Assembly: GCA_022709365.1 (NCBI GenBank)
Contig: JAKLIY010000028.1
Span: 1 to 57,701 of the forward strand
Direction: 5' to 3'
DNA: 57,701 nucleotides
From: Pseudomonadota bacterium
Lineage (GTDB): Bacteria > Pseudomonadota > Gammaproteobacteria > Competibacterales > Competibacteraceae
The position numbers and the translations under genes are program-made. Each line of letters starts with the position of its first letter. Within the stretch, counting starts at the first letter, position 1. The notes under the pieces were generated by a model. It made no database searches and was not told the DNA's origin. It worked only from the letters and a program-made list of their open reading frames with translations. Below are positions 8,405 through 18,077 of the stretch, piece by piece.

Positions 8405-9691
8405 TTATTGCTGCGGCAAATGATCGCGGCTGGCGACCATCACGAATGCCTGTCCGGGCCGCAAGTCATAGGAAAACGGTCGCGGAATATATTCCAGCGG
8501 ATATTCAGGTGACACATCCTGCAAAGGCGCGCCTGCCTGAATATAGGCACCGATGTTTTCGGCGTAGAAATACTGATGGTTCCACGGATCCTTGTTCAGG
8601 ATAATCAGTGCTTCTTCCTGAGTGCGGGTTGAAGCTTTCCACATGAGCAGGATATTCGGATTCTGGTAGGGTAAAACGGTGGTCGGGCATTCCTCACGGA
8701 AAATCGAATACTGACGCTTGATTGCATTGACGCTGGTAATGAACTCACACAGATCAATATTGGGTTGTTCCCAATCACTGGGCCGGGTATTCACCACATG
8801 CATCCGGCGACGGAAGCCGTATTCGAAGCCCATGGGGATCATTACGCCAGCGGAGAACAGGGCGGAGAACAAATACCGTTGCTTCATCGCCGCTACGTTG
8901 CCGTTGACTTCCTGAAACAACCGCTCGGTATCATGGCTTTCAGGGAAGCTGATGGATGGGGCGATCTCGCGCACCAGTTGATACTGCTCCATCAACCAAG
9001 GGCCGTTGAAATCCCACCACTTGGAGCTGTTGAACACAAAATCGAAACCGGCCTGAGCCGTTTGCTTGGTCTGGTCGGCAGTGCAACCCAACGTTTCAGC
9101 GGTAAACAGCGTGTCGGGATACTTCTGGCGGATTTCATGAATCAGCCGCTTCCAGATCGGTCCGGGAATTTGATAGGCGGCATCGCAGCGGAAACCCTTG
9201 AAGCCCAGATCCAGCAGGTATTCGACGATCTTGTAGCAGTAGCGATAAAGCCCTTCTGGATCGGAGGTGTGTTGGTGATTGAACAGCGCCAGATCGCCCC
9301 AGACCACTTTGTGGCCGTCTTCCATGCAAAACGGATGGGCGATGCTGCCGTCGCCCTCACGGACGAACCATTCAGGATGCTGGCGGGTCAGCTCGGAATC
9401 GAAGGCGCAATGGTTGATGACCAAATCCACCATCACTTGGAGGCCCAGCTTCCCAGCTTGCGCCAGTGTCGCCTTGATCTGCTGTTCGAGAGACAGCTTG
9501 GATTCGGGGTCGGCCAGCAGCGGATGCAACTGAAAATAGTCAACAATGGAATACAAACTGCCCGAGTAGCCGGGTTTCTGGACGGGATTGACGAAAATCC
9601 AGTCAAATCCCATGTCAGCGGCGCGTTGAAGATGGGTTTCCCATTGGCTGCAAGGCCCGGCTAGCAAAGGAAAGAGGTTGTAAACAATCAT
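8405..9691 (-). CDS. GH13 alpha-amylase family protein, compact GlgE-like barrel
   Basis: A 428-residue GH13 protein comprising a TIM barrel and a short C-terminal beta domain. The four conserved regions are visible: DLVINH (I), GFRCDAAYQIP with the nucleophile Asp (II), FTAETLG with the acid/base Glu (III) and SFPESHDTERL with the third acid (IV). The overall pattern recalls the catalytic part of maltosyltransferases such as GlgE, but the N-terminal domains of GlgE are absent, so substrate and reaction remain open. It starts directly at MIVYNLFP, leads the glycogen cluster and lies 99 bp upstream of glgA. Confidence 0.82.
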   Translation of the reverse strand: MIVYNLFPLLAGPCSQWETHLQRAADMGFDWIFVNPVQKPGYSGSLYSIVDYFQLHPLLADPESKLSLEQQIKATLAQAGKLGLQVMVDLVINHCAFDSELTRQHPEWFVREGDGSIAHPFCMEDGHKVVWGDLALFNHQHTSDPEGLYRYCYKIVEYLLDLGFKGFRCDAAYQIPGPIWKRLIHEIRQKYPDTLFTAETLGCTADQTKQTAQAGFDFVFNSSKWWDFNGPWLMEQYQLVREIAPSISFPESHDTERLFQEVNGNVAAMKQRYLFSALFSAGVMIPMGFEYGFRRRMHVVNTRPSDWEQPNIDLCEFITSVNAIKRQYSIFREECPTTVLPYQNPNILLMWKASTRTQEEALIILNKDPWNHQYFYAENIGAYIQAGAPLQDVSPEYPLEYIPRPFSYDLRPGQAFVMVASRDHLPQQ

Positions 9692-9813
9692 CGGCGACTC
9701 CCTTGGGTTCTTTGTTTTAATTCAGGCACGGCAAAGCGCTCGGGCTTGAACAACATAAATTCGTAGAATCGTATCACGAAACCGCTGATGACAGCAGCTA
9801 TGACTGCCAGCAC
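9688..9813 (-). CDS. possible small single-span membrane protein
   Basis: A short open frame beginning at a GTG would encode 41 residues: a hydrophobic stretch at residues 1-14 (VLAVIAAVISGFVI) then a basic tail. Its TGA overlaps the ATG of the downstream GH13 gene in an ATGA arrangement, which would allow coupled translation. There is no good Shine-Dalgarno and no family I recognise, so this may be chance. Confidence 0.25.
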   Translation of the reverse strand: MLAVIAAVISGFVIRFYEFMLFKPERFAVPELKQRTQGSRR

Positions 9814-9860
9814 CGGTAAATGACGCAGCCAGGGTTGATGGCTGCGCCAGCGGCGAGCAG

Positions 9861-10325
9861 TTATAACTGGGCTTGCAGGTAATGAGGCAAGCCGAGGCGT
9901 TCGATCAGCCCCAACTGGGTTTCCAGCCAGCCGATATGCTCTTCTTCACTGGCCAAAATAGCGGACAGCAGATCGCGGGTGACGTAGTCGCTGCAACTCT
10001 CGCAATAGGTGATGGCTTCCCGGTATAGCGGGTGAGCAAGTTGCTCCAGCTTGAGGTCGCCACGGAAAATTTCTTCAACGTTCTCGCCGACGTACAGTTT
10101 GCCGAGGTCTTGAAGATTCGGCAGGCCCTCCAGATGCAAAATCCGCTGCATCAACTGGTCAGCATGTTTCATTTCATCAATCGATTCGTCATATTCATGC
10201 TGGCCGAGTTGAGTGAACCCCCAATGATCAAACATGCGGGCGTGGAGAAAATATTGATTGATGGAGGTCAACTCATTCTTGAGCGCCTTGTTCAGGTACT
10301 CGATCACCTTGGCGTCACCTTTCAT
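9861..10325 (-). CDS. bfr: bacterioferritin
   Basis: 24-subunit iron-storage haem ferritin. The 154-residue chain carries all ferroxidase residues at the E. coli positions: Glu18, Glu51, His54, Glu94, Glu127 and His130, plus the haem ligand Met52 (in DEMKHA). The frame is open for 63 codons upstream, but the family start [12 protein letters not shown] at 10325 has an AGGAG-type SD. It directly follows bfd on the same strand, 20 bp apart, an arrangement that pairs iron storage with its release. Confidence 0.95.
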   Translation of the reverse strand: MKGDAKVIEYLNKALKNELTSINQYFLHARMFDHWGFTQLGQHEYDESIDEMKHADQLMQRILHLEGLPNLQDLGKLYVGENVEEIFRGDLKLEQLAHPLYREAITYCESCSDYVTRDLLSAILASEEEHIGWLETQLGLIERLGLPHYLQAQL

Positions 10326-10345
10326 GGGAACTTGCTCCTGGAGGA

Positions 10346-10633
10346 TTAGAGATCGACCGCAAACCAAGCAGCCTGCGCTGGAGCAGGCTTCGCCGCAGCG
10401 GGGGGTGGTGGGGAGGCGGTTACCGCTACTGATGAGGGTGGTGCAGAGTCCGTGGTTGCCGGTAACGGCGTCGCCAGACAAACATCGAGAAATTCCCGGA
10501 CGCTGTCGATACACTTACCGCACTCAACGCCTATGCCCAAACGGACGCTCAAATCGCCAATGGTGCGTGCGCCCAATTCGACGGCCTCACGAATTTGCCG
10601 GTCGGAAACCGACTTGCAGATGCACAAATACAC
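10346..10633 (-). CDS. bfd: bacterioferritin-associated ferredoxin with Pro/Ala-rich tail
   Basis: [2Fe-2S] protein that reduces the bacterioferritin core to mobilise iron. Cluster ligands are Cys4 and Cys6 (YLCICKSV) and Cys38 and Cys41 (VECGKC), the standard BFD spacing. The start is a GTG at 10633 with a perfect GGGAGG 8 nt upstream; an ATG 28 codons further upstream would add residues foreign to the family. The domain ends near residue 55; about 40 residues of a proline/alanine-rich tail follow, unusual compared with the 64-residue E. coli protein. Located immediately upstream of bfr. Confidence 0.88.
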   Translation of the reverse strand: MYLCICKSVSDRQIREAVELGARTIGDLSVRLGIGVECGKCIDSVREFLDVCLATPLPATTDSAPPSSVAVTASPPPPAAAKPAPAQAAWFAVDL

Positions 10634-10741
10634 AGTGTGGACCTCCCGGTTAAAGCTTTTGAATGCATGATAAAGACTGCCTGTAAGCAGTTTGGTTGCG
10701 GCAGCGCCAACCTTCAACCCCCCTTATTCAACGGATTCACC

Positions 10742-12148
10742 ATGTCGATTGCTCTCATCTGGTTTCGCTGCGACCTGCGGCTGGCCGACAACCCGGTCCT
10801 GCATCATGCAATGCAGGCGCATGAATGCGTGATCCCGGTCTACCTTCATGCCCCGCATGAGGAAGCGTCCTGGAAGCCGGGCGCGGCCTCGCGCTGGTGG
10901 TTGCATCACAGTCTGGCGGCGCTGGACGCCGAGCTACGGCAGCGCGGCTTGCGGCTGATTCTGCGTCAGGGCGACAGTTTGACTGTGCTGCGGGAACTGC
11001 TGCGCGAAACCGGCGCAACGGCGGTGTACTGGAATCGACGCTATGAACCGGCGGTGATCGCTCGCGACCGCACGATCAAGGCGGCATTACGCACTGAAGG
11101 TTTCGTGGCTGAAAGCGCGCAAGCGGCGTTGCTCATCGAGCCGTGGACTCTGCTGAAAGCCGATGAGACGCCTTATCAGGTCTTTACCCCGTTCTGGAAA
11201 GCCTGCCTGCGGAAATTGCCGCCCGCTGCACCGTTGCCCGTTCCAAAACTGACCGGGCCGGAACAGTGGCCGGATTCGCTGCCGCTCGATGCGCTGCAAC
11301 TCTTGCCACGCATTCCCTGGGATGCGGGGTTGGCGATGGCCTGGCGACCTGGCGAAGCAGGGGCGCAGGCACAATTAGAATCGTTCTGCGCAACGGCATT
11401 GACCAGCTATGCCCAGGGGCGCGACTGGCCCGGACGGGAAGGCGTATCCCGGTTGTCGCCACACCTGCATTTTGGCGAGATCAGTCCCCGGCAAATCTGG
11501 GCGGCGGTGACGGACGCGACGGGCGGTGATCCGCTCTCCAGCAAGGGCGCGGAAACCTATCTGCGGGAAATCGGCTGGCGGGAATTTGCTCATTATGTGC
11601 TGTATCACTGGCCGCACACCCCGGAGCAGCCACTTCAGGAACGCTTCGCCGCCTATCCGTGGCGTAAGGAGTATGCAGAGTTATTGCATGCCTGGCAGCA
11701 GGGTCGGACGGGTTATCCCATAGTGGACGCGGGGATGCGGCAACTTTGGCAAACCGGCTGGATGCATAACCGGGTGCGGATGTTGGTCGCTTCATTCCTG
11801 GTCAAAAATTGCCGCATTCCCTGGCAGGAGGGCGCCCGCTGGTTCTGGGACACCTTGGTAGACGCCGATCTGGCGAGCAATACGCTCGGCTGGCAATGGA
11901 CTGCCGGCTGCGGCGTCGATGCCGCGCCCTATTTCCGCGTGTTCAATCCGTTTGTTCAGGGTGAGAAGTTTGACCCGGACGGGGCCTATATCCGTCGCTG
12001 GATTCCCGAACTGGCGACCTTGCCGACCACGGTCATTCATCAACCGTGGAACTGCGCGTCGAAACTGGACTATCCCGCGCCGATCCTTGACTTCGCCGCC
12101 AGCCGGGCCGAAGCCCTGGCCGGATGGGAGCGGATCAAGGGCGGTTGA
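10742..12148 (+). CDS. phrB: deoxyribodipyrimidine photolyase (CPD photolyase)
   Basis: Light-driven repair of cyclobutane pyrimidine dimers, with FAD and an antenna chromophore. The 468-residue protein starts ALIWFRCDLRLADNP, the photolyase N-terminal signature; the FAD-binding half contains GREGVSRLSPHLHFGEISPR, TGYPIVDAGMRQLWQTGWMHNR and the WQWTAGCGVDAAPYFR block. The start at 10742 is taken from the family N-terminus MSIALIWF; the frame is open for 49 codons upstream. It is divergent from bfd and its 3' end meets that of lgt. Confidence 0.95.
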   Translation: MSIALIWFRCDLRLADNPVLHHAMQAHECVIPVYLHAPHEEASWKPGAASRWWLHHSLAALDAELRQRGLRLILRQGDSLTVLRELLRETGATAVYWNRRYEPAVIARDRTIKAALRTEGFVAESAQAALLIEPWTLLKADETPYQVFTPFWKACLRKLPPAAPLPVPKLTGPEQWPDSLPLDALQLLPRIPWDAGLAMAWRPGEAGAQAQLESFCATALTSYAQGRDWPGREGVSRLSPHLHFGEISPRQIWAAVTDATGGDPLSSKGAETYLREIGWREFAHYVLYHWPHTPEQPLQERFAAYPWRKEYAELLHAWQQGRTGYPIVDAGMRQLWQTGWMHNRVRMLVASFLVKNCRIPWQEGARWFWDTLVDADLASNTLGWQWTAGCGVDAAPYFRVFNPFVQGEKFDPDGAYIRRWIPELATLPTTVIHQPWNCASKLDYPAPILDFAASRAEALAGWERIKGG

Positions 12149-12155
12149 CGCGGCG

Positions 12156-12944
12156 TCAGACCACTGGCCGCCGATAGGCCAGCGCCAGCAAAAGAATGCC
12201 CACGACAATTAGCGGCACGGACAACACTTGGCCCATGGTCAGCCAGCCAAACGCCAGATAACCCAGTTGTGAATCCGGCTGGCGGACAAATTCCACGAGA
12301 AACCGGAACACGCCATAGCTCAAGGCGAACACGCCCGACACCGCCATGGTCGGGCGCGGCTTGGCGGAAAACAGCCAGACGATGAGGAATAACGCCACGC
12401 CTTCCAGCGCCGCCTGGTACAACTGCGAAGGATGGCGCGGCAGGTGATCGCCGGTCTGGCTAAAGACCATTCCCCAAGGCAGATCGGTCACCCGCCCCCA
12501 CAACTCACCGTTGATGAAATTGCCGATGCGTCCGAACAGGAGACCGGGAGCAATCAGCGGTGCGATGAAATCGACGGTCACCCAAAACGGTTTCTGATAT
12601 TTGCGGGCAAACAGCACCATCGCCAGCAATACGCCCAGAAAGCCGCCATGGAACGACATGCCGCCTTCCCAGACCCGGAATAGCATCAGCGGATCGTGGA
12701 AAAAGTTGCTGAAGCCATAGAACAGCAGATAGCCGATCCGTCCACCGAGAATGACGCCCAGGGCGATATAAAACACCAAATCGTCCATTTGCACAGCGGT
12801 CCAGCCGGAGTTGGGCTGCTTGACGCGGTAACGGCCCAGCGCCCAACCGACCAGAAAGCCGAGCAGGTACATCAGACCGTACCAGCGAACGTGCAACGGC
12901 CCTAGACTGAACGCCACGGGGTCGAAATCAGGATGAACCAGCAT
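12156..12944 (-). CDS. lgt: prolipoprotein diacylglyceryl transferase
   Basis: Inner-membrane enzyme that transfers diacylglycerol from phosphatidylglycerol to the lipobox cysteine of prolipoproteins. The 262-residue protein has seven hydrophobic segments, the signature [14 protein letters not shown] with the essential arginine, and [12 protein letters not shown]. Family N-terminus with [10 protein letters not shown]. Fourteen bases separate it from rlmI upstream on the same strand. Confidence 0.95.
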   Translation of the reverse strand: MLVHPDFDPVAFSLGPLHVRWYGLMYLLGFLVGWALGRYRVKQPNSGWTAVQMDDLVFYIALGVILGGRIGYLLFYGFSNFFHDPLMLFRVWEGGMSFHGGFLGVLLAMVLFARKYQKPFWVTVDFIAPLIAPGLLFGRIGNFINGELWGRVTDLPWGMVFSQTGDHLPRHPSQLYQAALEGVALFLIVWLFSAKPRPTMAVSGVFALSYGVFRFLVEFVRQPDSQLGYLAFGWLTMGQVLSVPLIVVGILLLALAYRRPVV

Positions 12945-12958
12945 GGCAAACGCTCCTC

Positions 12959-14176
12959 TCAGGCCGGCAACACCCGTGCGAACACGGCTTTGAGATAATC
13001 GGTTTCGGGAATCGCCGGAGGAACCGGATGATCCGGCCCCTGCCGCCCCTGTTCCAGAATGACCAAGTTGCGGTCCAAATGCCGCGAGGCTTGCAATAAG
13101 GTTTCCTGCAATGCTTCGCGGGGAAACAGTTGCGAACAGGAACAGGACACCAATAAACCATCGCGCTCCAGCACTTGCATCGCCATTTCGTTGATGCGTC
13201 GATACGCCAGCGTTCCTTCCTTCAAATCCTTGCGGCGCTTGATGAAGGCGGGCGGATCGATGATCACCACATCAAATCGCTGGCGAGCTTCACGTAACGC
13301 CTTCAACACCTCGAACGCATCGCCTTGCTGGAATTGCACCCGGTCGCTGACCCCGTTCAATGCAGCATTGGCGGCGGCCAATTCCAAAGCGGGCGCGGAA
13401 CTGTCCACGCACTGCACTTCACGGGCGCCGTGCGCCGCCACCCGGATACCCCAGGCCCCGACATAGCTGAACACGTCCAGCACGCGCCGGTCGCGGATAT
13501 AGCGATCCAGTCGGGCGCGATTATCGCGCTGATCATAAAACCAGCCGGTTTTTTGCCCAGTGCGTGCCGCGACTTGGAAACGCAACCCGTCCTCCTCAAC
13601 CGTCATCGTTTCGGAAATCTCGCCCACAGCATCGACGACATAACGCTCCAGCCCTTCAATTTCCCGCACCGGACTGTCATTACGCCAAAGCACCGTCTGA
13701 GGTTTCAGCACTTTTTGCAGGGCGGCCAGTACATCCTCTTTCATCCGCTCCATGCCGGCAGTCGTGAGTTGTGCAACGTACTGGTCGCCATAGCGATCCA
13801 CGATCAAGCCCGGCAGACCGTCGCCTTCGCCGTGAACCAGTCGGTAAAATGGCTGCGCATACAACCGTTCGCGCAGACGCAGAGCGACATTCAGGCGATG
13901 GACCAACAGCGAAGCATTCAGGGGATGTTCTGAATCACGGCTGACCAAACGTGCGCAGAGCAGAACGTGCGGATTGATATAGCCGGTGCCGATGAATTTG
14001 CCATTGCTGGCTTGAATCGTGACCGGTTGGCCCGGCTGGAAATCGCGCAACGGCGTGGCTTCGACATCCACTTCGTTGCTGTAGACCCAGAGATGGCCCG
14101 CACGCAACCGGCGATCTTCGTTTTTACGCAGGCGCAACGGCGCGAGTTCAGTCGGGGAATCAGGATGTTCGGACAT
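12959..14176 (-). CDS. rlmI: 23S rRNA (cytosine-1962-C5) methyltransferase, RlmI-like
   Basis: SAM-dependent rRNA methyltransferase of the RlmI/YccW family, 405 residues. An N-terminal PUA-like RNA-binding domain (about 15-95, [14 protein letters not shown]) is followed by the Rossmann methyltransferase fold with [13 protein letters not shown], the catalytic-loop motif [15 protein letters not shown] and the conserved CSCSQLF. The ATG at 14176 has AGGAGG-type sequence ahead. Target-base assignment rests on family resemblance only. Confidence 0.88.
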   Translation of the reverse strand: MSEHPDSPTELAPLRLRKNEDRRLRAGHLWVYSNEVDVEATPLRDFQPGQPVTIQASNGKFIGTGYINPHVLLCARLVSRDSEHPLNASLLVHRLNVALRLRERLYAQPFYRLVHGEGDGLPGLIVDRYGDQYVAQLTTAGMERMKEDVLAALQKVLKPQTVLWRNDSPVREIEGLERYVVDAVGEISETMTVEEDGLRFQVAARTGQKTGWFYDQRDNRARLDRYIRDRRVLDVFSYVGAWGIRVAAHGAREVQCVDSSAPALELAAANAALNGVSDRVQFQQGDAFEVLKALREARQRFDVVIIDPPAFIKRRKDLKEGTLAYRRINEMAMQVLERDGLLVSCSCSQLFPREALQETLLQASRHLDRNLVILEQGRQGPDHPVPPAIPETDYLKAVFARVLPA

Positions 14177-14227
14177 GAGGAGGAAATTCCGGGGTGCGGG
14201 ATGTAAAAACCAGAAGCGAGAAGGCGC

Positions 14228-14246
14228 AACCGGCTGGAGACCGGTT
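14228..14246. repeat. small palindrome between hinT and rlmI
   Basis: AACCGG and CCGGTT flank 7 bases between hinT and rlmI. The sequence looks like a dispersed intergenic palindrome rather than a terminator, since no T-run follows on either strand. Copy number elsewhere cannot be judged from this window. Confidence 0.35.
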
Positions 14247-14260
14247 CTACATTCGAGAGA

Positions 14261-14605
14261 TTAACCCGGCGGCCAGCCCAGTTCCCGACCTGCCAGCAAG
14301 TGCATGTGGATATGGAAAACCAGTTGCCCGGCATTGTGGTTGCAATTGATCACGGTTCGATAGCCGCTGTCCGCAACACCTAGTTCCGCCGCTAACTGTT
14401 TCGCCGCCAGGTGCATCCGACCAATCAGCGCCGCGTCAACTTCGGTCAAATCGTTCAGGGTCGGAATGTGCTTGCGAGGGATGATCAGCAGATGAATCGG
14501 CGCTTCCGGGTTGATGTCCGAGAAAGCCAGCACTTCACCGTCATCGTAAAGCGCAGTAGCTGGAATGTCGCCAGCGGCGATCTTGCAGAAAATGCAATCG
14601 TTCAT
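14261..14605 (-). CDS. hinT: HIT family nucleotide-binding protein (HinT)
   Basis: Histidine-triad purine nucleoside phosphoramidase, 114 residues. The triad HIHMH in LVFHIHMHLLAG holds the catalytic histidine; the N-terminal NDCIFCKIAAGDIP is characteristic of HinT. The start at 14605 is preferred over the in-frame ATG eight codons upstream because CAGGAG lies about 8 nt before it. Lies between recR and rlmI on the same strand. Confidence 0.93.
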   Translation of the reverse strand: MNDCIFCKIAAGDIPATALYDDGEVLAFSDINPEAPIHLLIIPRKHIPTLNDLTEVDAALIGRMHLAAKQLAAELGVADSGYRTVINCNHNAGQLVFHIHMHLLAGRELGWPPG

Positions 14606-14625
14606 CGCGTTTGCTCCTGTCGCGT

Positions 14626-15222
14626 TCAAAAATCCCGGCGGCCCGCGAACGCATGGGCCAGGGTGCCGCCATCCACCGATTCCAGTTCGCCACCCAGTGG
14701 CACGCCATGGGCGATGCGAGTGGCGCGGATGCCCCGCTCACGGGCCAGTTCTCCGATGTAATAGGCGGTCGCTTCGCCTTCTACGGTCGGATTGGTGGCC
14801 AGAATGATCTCGCAGATTTCGCCTTCATCCAGCCGCGCCTCCAGAACGTCCAGCCCCAGTTCCGCCGGGCCAATCCCGTCCAGTGGCGATAAATGACCCA
14901 TCAGCACGAAGTAGCGGCCCTGAAAACCGGTGGCCTGCTCGACCGCCAGCACGTCCGCCGGCGTTTCGATCACACATAACTGGGAAGAGTCACGACTGGG
15001 GCTGGCGCACAGAGTACACAGGTCCGTTTCGCTCAGGTCGCGGCACAACCGGCAATGCCCGATGCGCTCCAGCGCCATCCGCAAGGTTTCTACCAGCCGT
15101 CCGGCCCCGATACGATCCCGTTCCAGCAGATGCAGCGCCATCCGCTGAGCGGATTTTGGTCCGACCCCCGGCAAGCAACGCAACGCCGTCATCAACTGAT
15201 TGAGCAGCGGCGAAGTGGCCAT
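14626..15222 (-). CDS. recR: recombination protein RecR
   Basis: RecFOR pathway protein that helps load RecA at gaps. The 198-residue protein shows the helix-hairpin-helix region [14 protein letters not shown], a C4 zinc finger (CRLCRDLS plus CTLC) and a Toprim domain with [14 protein letters not shown]. Normal length. It lies downstream of ybaB and dnaX in the conserved dnaX-ybaB-recR order. Confidence 0.96.
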   Translation of the reverse strand: MATSPLLNQLMTALRCLPGVGPKSAQRMALHLLERDRIGAGRLVETLRMALERIGHCRLCRDLSETDLCTLCASPSRDSSQLCVIETPADVLAVEQATGFQGRYFVLMGHLSPLDGIGPAELGLDVLEARLDEGEICEIILATNPTVEGEATAYYIGELARERGIRATRIAHGVPLGGELESVDGGTLAHAFAGRRDF

Positions 15223-15226
15223 GGGA

Positions 15227-15562
15227 TCAGAACGGCATCTTCAAATCGCCCAACATGCCCGGCGGCAAACCCATACCAGCGGTCAGACCGGACATTTTTT
15301 CCTGAACCGTGCGTTCGACCTTATGCACGGCGTCGTTGACCGCAGCGGCAACTAGATCTTCCAGCATGTCCTTGTCGTCGCCCACCAAGCTGTCGTCGAT
15401 ATGAATTCGCCGCACCTCGTAGCGTCCGGTCATTAACACGCTGACCAGCCCACCGCCGGATTCGCCGGCAATCTCCAGCGTCGCAATTTCCGCCTGCGCC
15501 TTTTGCAGGTTTTCCTGCATCTTCTGCGCCTGCTTCATGATATTGCCCAAACCGCCTTTCAT
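15227..15562 (-). CDS. ybaB: YbaB/EbfC family nucleoid-associated protein
   Basis: Small dimeric DNA-binding protein of the YbaB/EbfC family, 111 residues, with the N-terminal coiled-coil region [15 protein letters not shown] and the [13 protein letters not shown] helix. The start at 15562 is chosen because AGGAGAG lies a few bases upstream; an in-frame ATG seven codons earlier lacks this. Lies between dnaX and recR in the usual order. Confidence 0.94.
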   Translation of the reverse strand: MKGGLGNIMKQAQKMQENLQKAQAEIATLEIAGESGGGLVSVLMTGRYEVRRIHIDDSLVGDDKDMLEDLVAAAVNDAVHKVERTVQEKMSGLTAGMGLPPGMLGDLKMPF

Positions 15563-15579
15563 GGTTTCTCTCCTATGAT

Positions 15580-17184
15580 TCAACGAGTCTCGTCAGTTTC
15601 ATCCAGTGGATGAACAGCGGCAATCTTCGCATCGAACATTTCCTGCATATCCCGCACATGCGGATCCTGGCGGATCTGCTCGGCGGCGGTCTGCTGCCGT
15701 TCGGCCTGCTGCTGTTTTTGTTGAATAGCCGGGGTCGTCGCTACGGTCGCGCCCACCTGAATTTTCAGGGTGACTGGCCTGCCCAAATATTGTTGCAGCG
15801 CCGCCTGGATACGATCTTCAACAGCTTTATTCAACATCTGCGCGTAGCCGGGTTCCAGGGTCAGCCGGAAAGCATCGCCATTCCGTTCCGCCAGAGCGCT
15901 ATTCAGCGCTACCTGCTTGGGGATGCCTGCCAAGGAGAGTTGCGCGACCAGTTCGCCCCATTCCGAAGCAGGTGGCGCAGACATTGCCGGAGGCGGCATG
16001 ATACGCGGCACGTTTGCCGTAGCGGGAACCGGTGTTGACGTCAGTGCTGGAGCAACCGTCGTAGCCACTCGCATCGGTGCGGTTGCGGGTTCCGACGCCG
16101 CCGGACGGAAGCACAACATCCGCAACAGCGCCATCTCAAACCCACCGCGCGGGTCGGGAGCCAGCGGTAAATCGCGCCGGCCCAGCAGGGCGATCTGATA
16201 GAACAGTTGCACATCTTCGGGCGGCAGCAGTTCCGCGAACCGTCGCAATTCGGCAGGATCAACTACCTCGTCATCGGCCAGCGCATCTGGCACGGCCTGC
16301 GTTAAGGCCACCCGTTGCAACAGCGATAAAAGTTCGGCCAGCACCGCTGCATAATCAGGCACGTTCTCATCCAGCGCTGCTACCTGCCGCAACAAACCCG
16401 GCGCATCATTGGCCGCCAGCGCTTCCAGCAAGGCCGTCACCTGCCGCCGGTCAATGCTGCCGAGCATGGTACTCACTGCGGCGGTTTCCACTTGGCCGCT
16501 GCCAAAAGCGATGGCTTGATCAAGCAGGCTCAGTGCATCGCGCATACTGCCATCGCCGGCGTGAGCAATCAGTTGCAGCGCCCCCGCTTCGGCCGGGATA
16601 CCTTCCTGGTCCAGCACCTGCTGTAGATACCGGGCGATCATCCCGGCGGGCAGGCGTTTGAGACTGAATTGAAGACAGCGCGACAGGATGGTGACGGGTA
16701 GTTTCTGCGGATCGGTAGTCGCCAACAGGAATTTCACATGCGGCGGCGGCTCTTCCAGGGTCTTGAGCAGGGCGTTGAAACTGTGGTTGGAAAACATGTG
16801 TACCTCGTCAATCAGGTACACCTTAAAACGCCCCCGGCTGGGCGCGTACTGCACGTTCTCCAGCAATTCGCGGGTTTCATCGACCTTGGTGCGGGAGGCG
16901 GCGTCTACTTCGATCAAATCGACAAAGCGGCCCGCGTCGATCTCCTGGCACGCGGAACACTGACCGCAAGGCGTAGACGAAACGCCCGTCTCGCAATTCA
17001 GGGATTTGGCGAAAATTCGGGCAATAGTGGTCTTGCCGACGCCCCGGGTGCCGGTGAACAGAAAGGCGTGATGCAAGCGTTGCCGGTCGAGGGCATTCGT
17101 CAAGGCGCGGACGACATGCTCCTGACCGACCAGTTCATGAAACGTGCGCGGTCGCCACTTGCGAGCCAGGACTTGGTAGCTCAT
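15580..17184 (-). CDS. dnaX: DNA polymerase III subunit tau
   Basis: Clamp-loader ATPase subunit that connects polymerase cores. Residues 1-360 hold the AAA+ module with the P-loop [12 protein letters not shown], a C4 zinc motif (CETG..CGQCSAC), LIDEVHMF and the sensor [12 protein letters not shown]. After residue 365 comes a Pro/Ala-rich linker and the tau C-terminal region. With 534 residues it is shorter than E. coli tau (643). I see no A-rich slippery heptamer, so a gamma form by -1 frameshifting is not evident. Downstream of ffs, upstream of ybaB. Confidence 0.95.
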   Translation of the reverse strand: MSYQVLARKWRPRTFHELVGQEHVVRALTNALDRQRLHHAFLFTGTRGVGKTTIARIFAKSLNCETGVSSTPCGQCSACQEIDAGRFVDLIEVDAASRTKVDETRELLENVQYAPSRGRFKVYLIDEVHMFSNHSFNALLKTLEEPPPHVKFLLATTDPQKLPVTILSRCLQFSLKRLPAGMIARYLQQVLDQEGIPAEAGALQLIAHAGDGSMRDALSLLDQAIAFGSGQVETAAVSTMLGSIDRRQVTALLEALAANDAPGLLRQVAALDENVPDYAAVLAELLSLLQRVALTQAVPDALADDEVVDPAELRRFAELLPPEDVQLFYQIALLGRRDLPLAPDPRGGFEMALLRMLCFRPAASEPATAPMRVATTVAPALTSTPVPATANVPRIMPPPAMSAPPASEWGELVAQLSLAGIPKQVALNSALAERNGDAFRLTLEPGYAQMLNKAVEDRIQAALQQYLGRPVTLKIQVGATVATTPAIQQKQQQAERQQTAAEQIRQDPHVRDMQEMFDAKIAAVHPLDETDETR

Positions 17185-17237
17185 AAAACTCTTGGGATGG
17201 ACACCCGATGTCGGGATTCAGGTGCCTTGAAGAGGGT

Positions 17238-17349
17238 GGTGACTCCTACCCGCCGCACCCCGGCGCCCGAGGCCACTGCTGCCGCTGCTCCCTTCCGGGC
17301 CTGACGGGGTTCACAGCTTGTCGTCGCGAGGGGACCGACAGGAGCCACC
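17238..17349 (-). ncRNA. ffs: SRP RNA (4.5S RNA)
   Basis: RNA of the signal recognition particle. On the minus strand the invariant apical region reads GTCAGGCCCGGAAGGGAGCAGC, matching the Ffh-binding GGAAGG/AGCAGC loop of bacterial SRP RNA. The ends pair: GGTGGCTCC at the 5' side with GGAGTCACC at the 3' side. About 112 nt, close to E. coli 4.5S (114). It precedes dnaX, as in many gammaproteobacteria. Exact ends are estimated from the closing stem. Confidence 0.93.
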
Positions 17350-17400
17350 ATTGAACGAAATAGGCAGGCGGCTATCCCTGCGGCCTGCATCGCAGGGACG

Positions 17401-17429
17401 CTTATAACCACTACACGGCTATAAATCAA
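17401..17429 (-). promoter_or_regulatory. candidate ffs promoter
   Basis: On the minus strand TTGATT (17424-17429) and TATAAG (17401-17406) are 17 bp apart. Transcription would start roughly 40 nt upstream of the mature SRP RNA, leaving a 5' leader that includes the palindrome CCCTGC/GCAGGG (17375-17396 area) to be trimmed. The -35 overlaps the stop of the broken phage gene next door, so the promoter sits right at the edge of the integrated element. Confidence 0.45.
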
Positions 17430-17845
17430 GGTATTTCCAGCCAGAGGAACTCGCTGGACCGGATTGTCGCGACAGCGTCTTGGACCAGCGCCGCCATTTT
17501 CTGAATCCGATGGAGGTTGTTAAGCAGCTCGCACGGTTTACCAACAAGCTTGGCAATATCCAACCCCTTCGCTTCCTCGGCTGTTAAACCTCTCACTCGT
17601 CAGGCGTCAATAATCGGCATGAGAATGCCCTGCTTAGAGAGGGTCGCGCCAAACTGACGGGACATCACGAACGGGTACCCATCGTCCATCGAGCAGTTCG
17701 GTAATTCCCAACCCATCAGGATTTTCTGCTTCACACCGAACGGCATTGACTGCATTCTCAAATCAACCACCATTGTACAAATCGCGTTGTGTAATCCAGC
17801 AGGGGCCGGGGTAAAGGTTGCGCCTTCTGACCGTTTTAAAGCCAT
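17426..17845 (-). pseudogene. phage-type protein gene interrupted by one TGA
   Basis: The frame encodes about 139 residues of a small protein family I recognise from temperate phages (KQKILMGWELPN, then GLTAEEAKGLDIAKLVGKPCELLN) whose function is not established. After residue 81 a TGA interrupts; the same frame continues without shift as RVRGLTAEEAKG. In intact relatives this position is, from memory, a conserved tryptophan (WRGR), so a TGG to TGA change explains it. Start chosen at MALKRSEG; an ATG 11 codons upstream is possible. Part of the element between ffs and tRNA-Ser. Confidence 0.65.
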
Positions 17846-17882
17846 GATGAAAAGAAAAACAGCAGCGCCGGTTTTCACCCGT

Positions 17883-18077
17883 CTATTGGGAAATCACCTC
17901 CGGCGGTTCCAAGGCTAGCCGCTCTAATCGCCTGAAGAGGTACAGCAGTTTGCAACTGGCGACATAGACCGATGAGGGAAGGGAGGACTGTTCAGCGGCT
18001 TCATCATGAGCGGCTACCAATTCAGCCAGGGCTGAATCGAGGGATTCAACAAGGGTGAGCAGTTGGCAGGCGTTCAT
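17883..18077 (-). CDS. hypothetical protein of the integrated element
   Basis: A 64-residue acidic, leucine-rich, probably all-helical protein (LVESLDSALAELVAAHDEAAEQ in the first half). No family recognised. Its ATG overlaps the TGA of the upstream alpA gene (ATGA), so the two are probably translated together. The location inside the element suggests an accessory phage or island function. Confidence 0.55.
   Translation of the reverse strand: MNACQLLTLVESLDSALAELVAAHDEAAEQSSLPSSVYVASCKLLYLFRRLERLALEPPEVISQ

Noticed and set aside
15580..17184. Programmed -1 frameshift in dnaX
   Set aside because: No A-rich slippery heptamer with a following hairpin was found.
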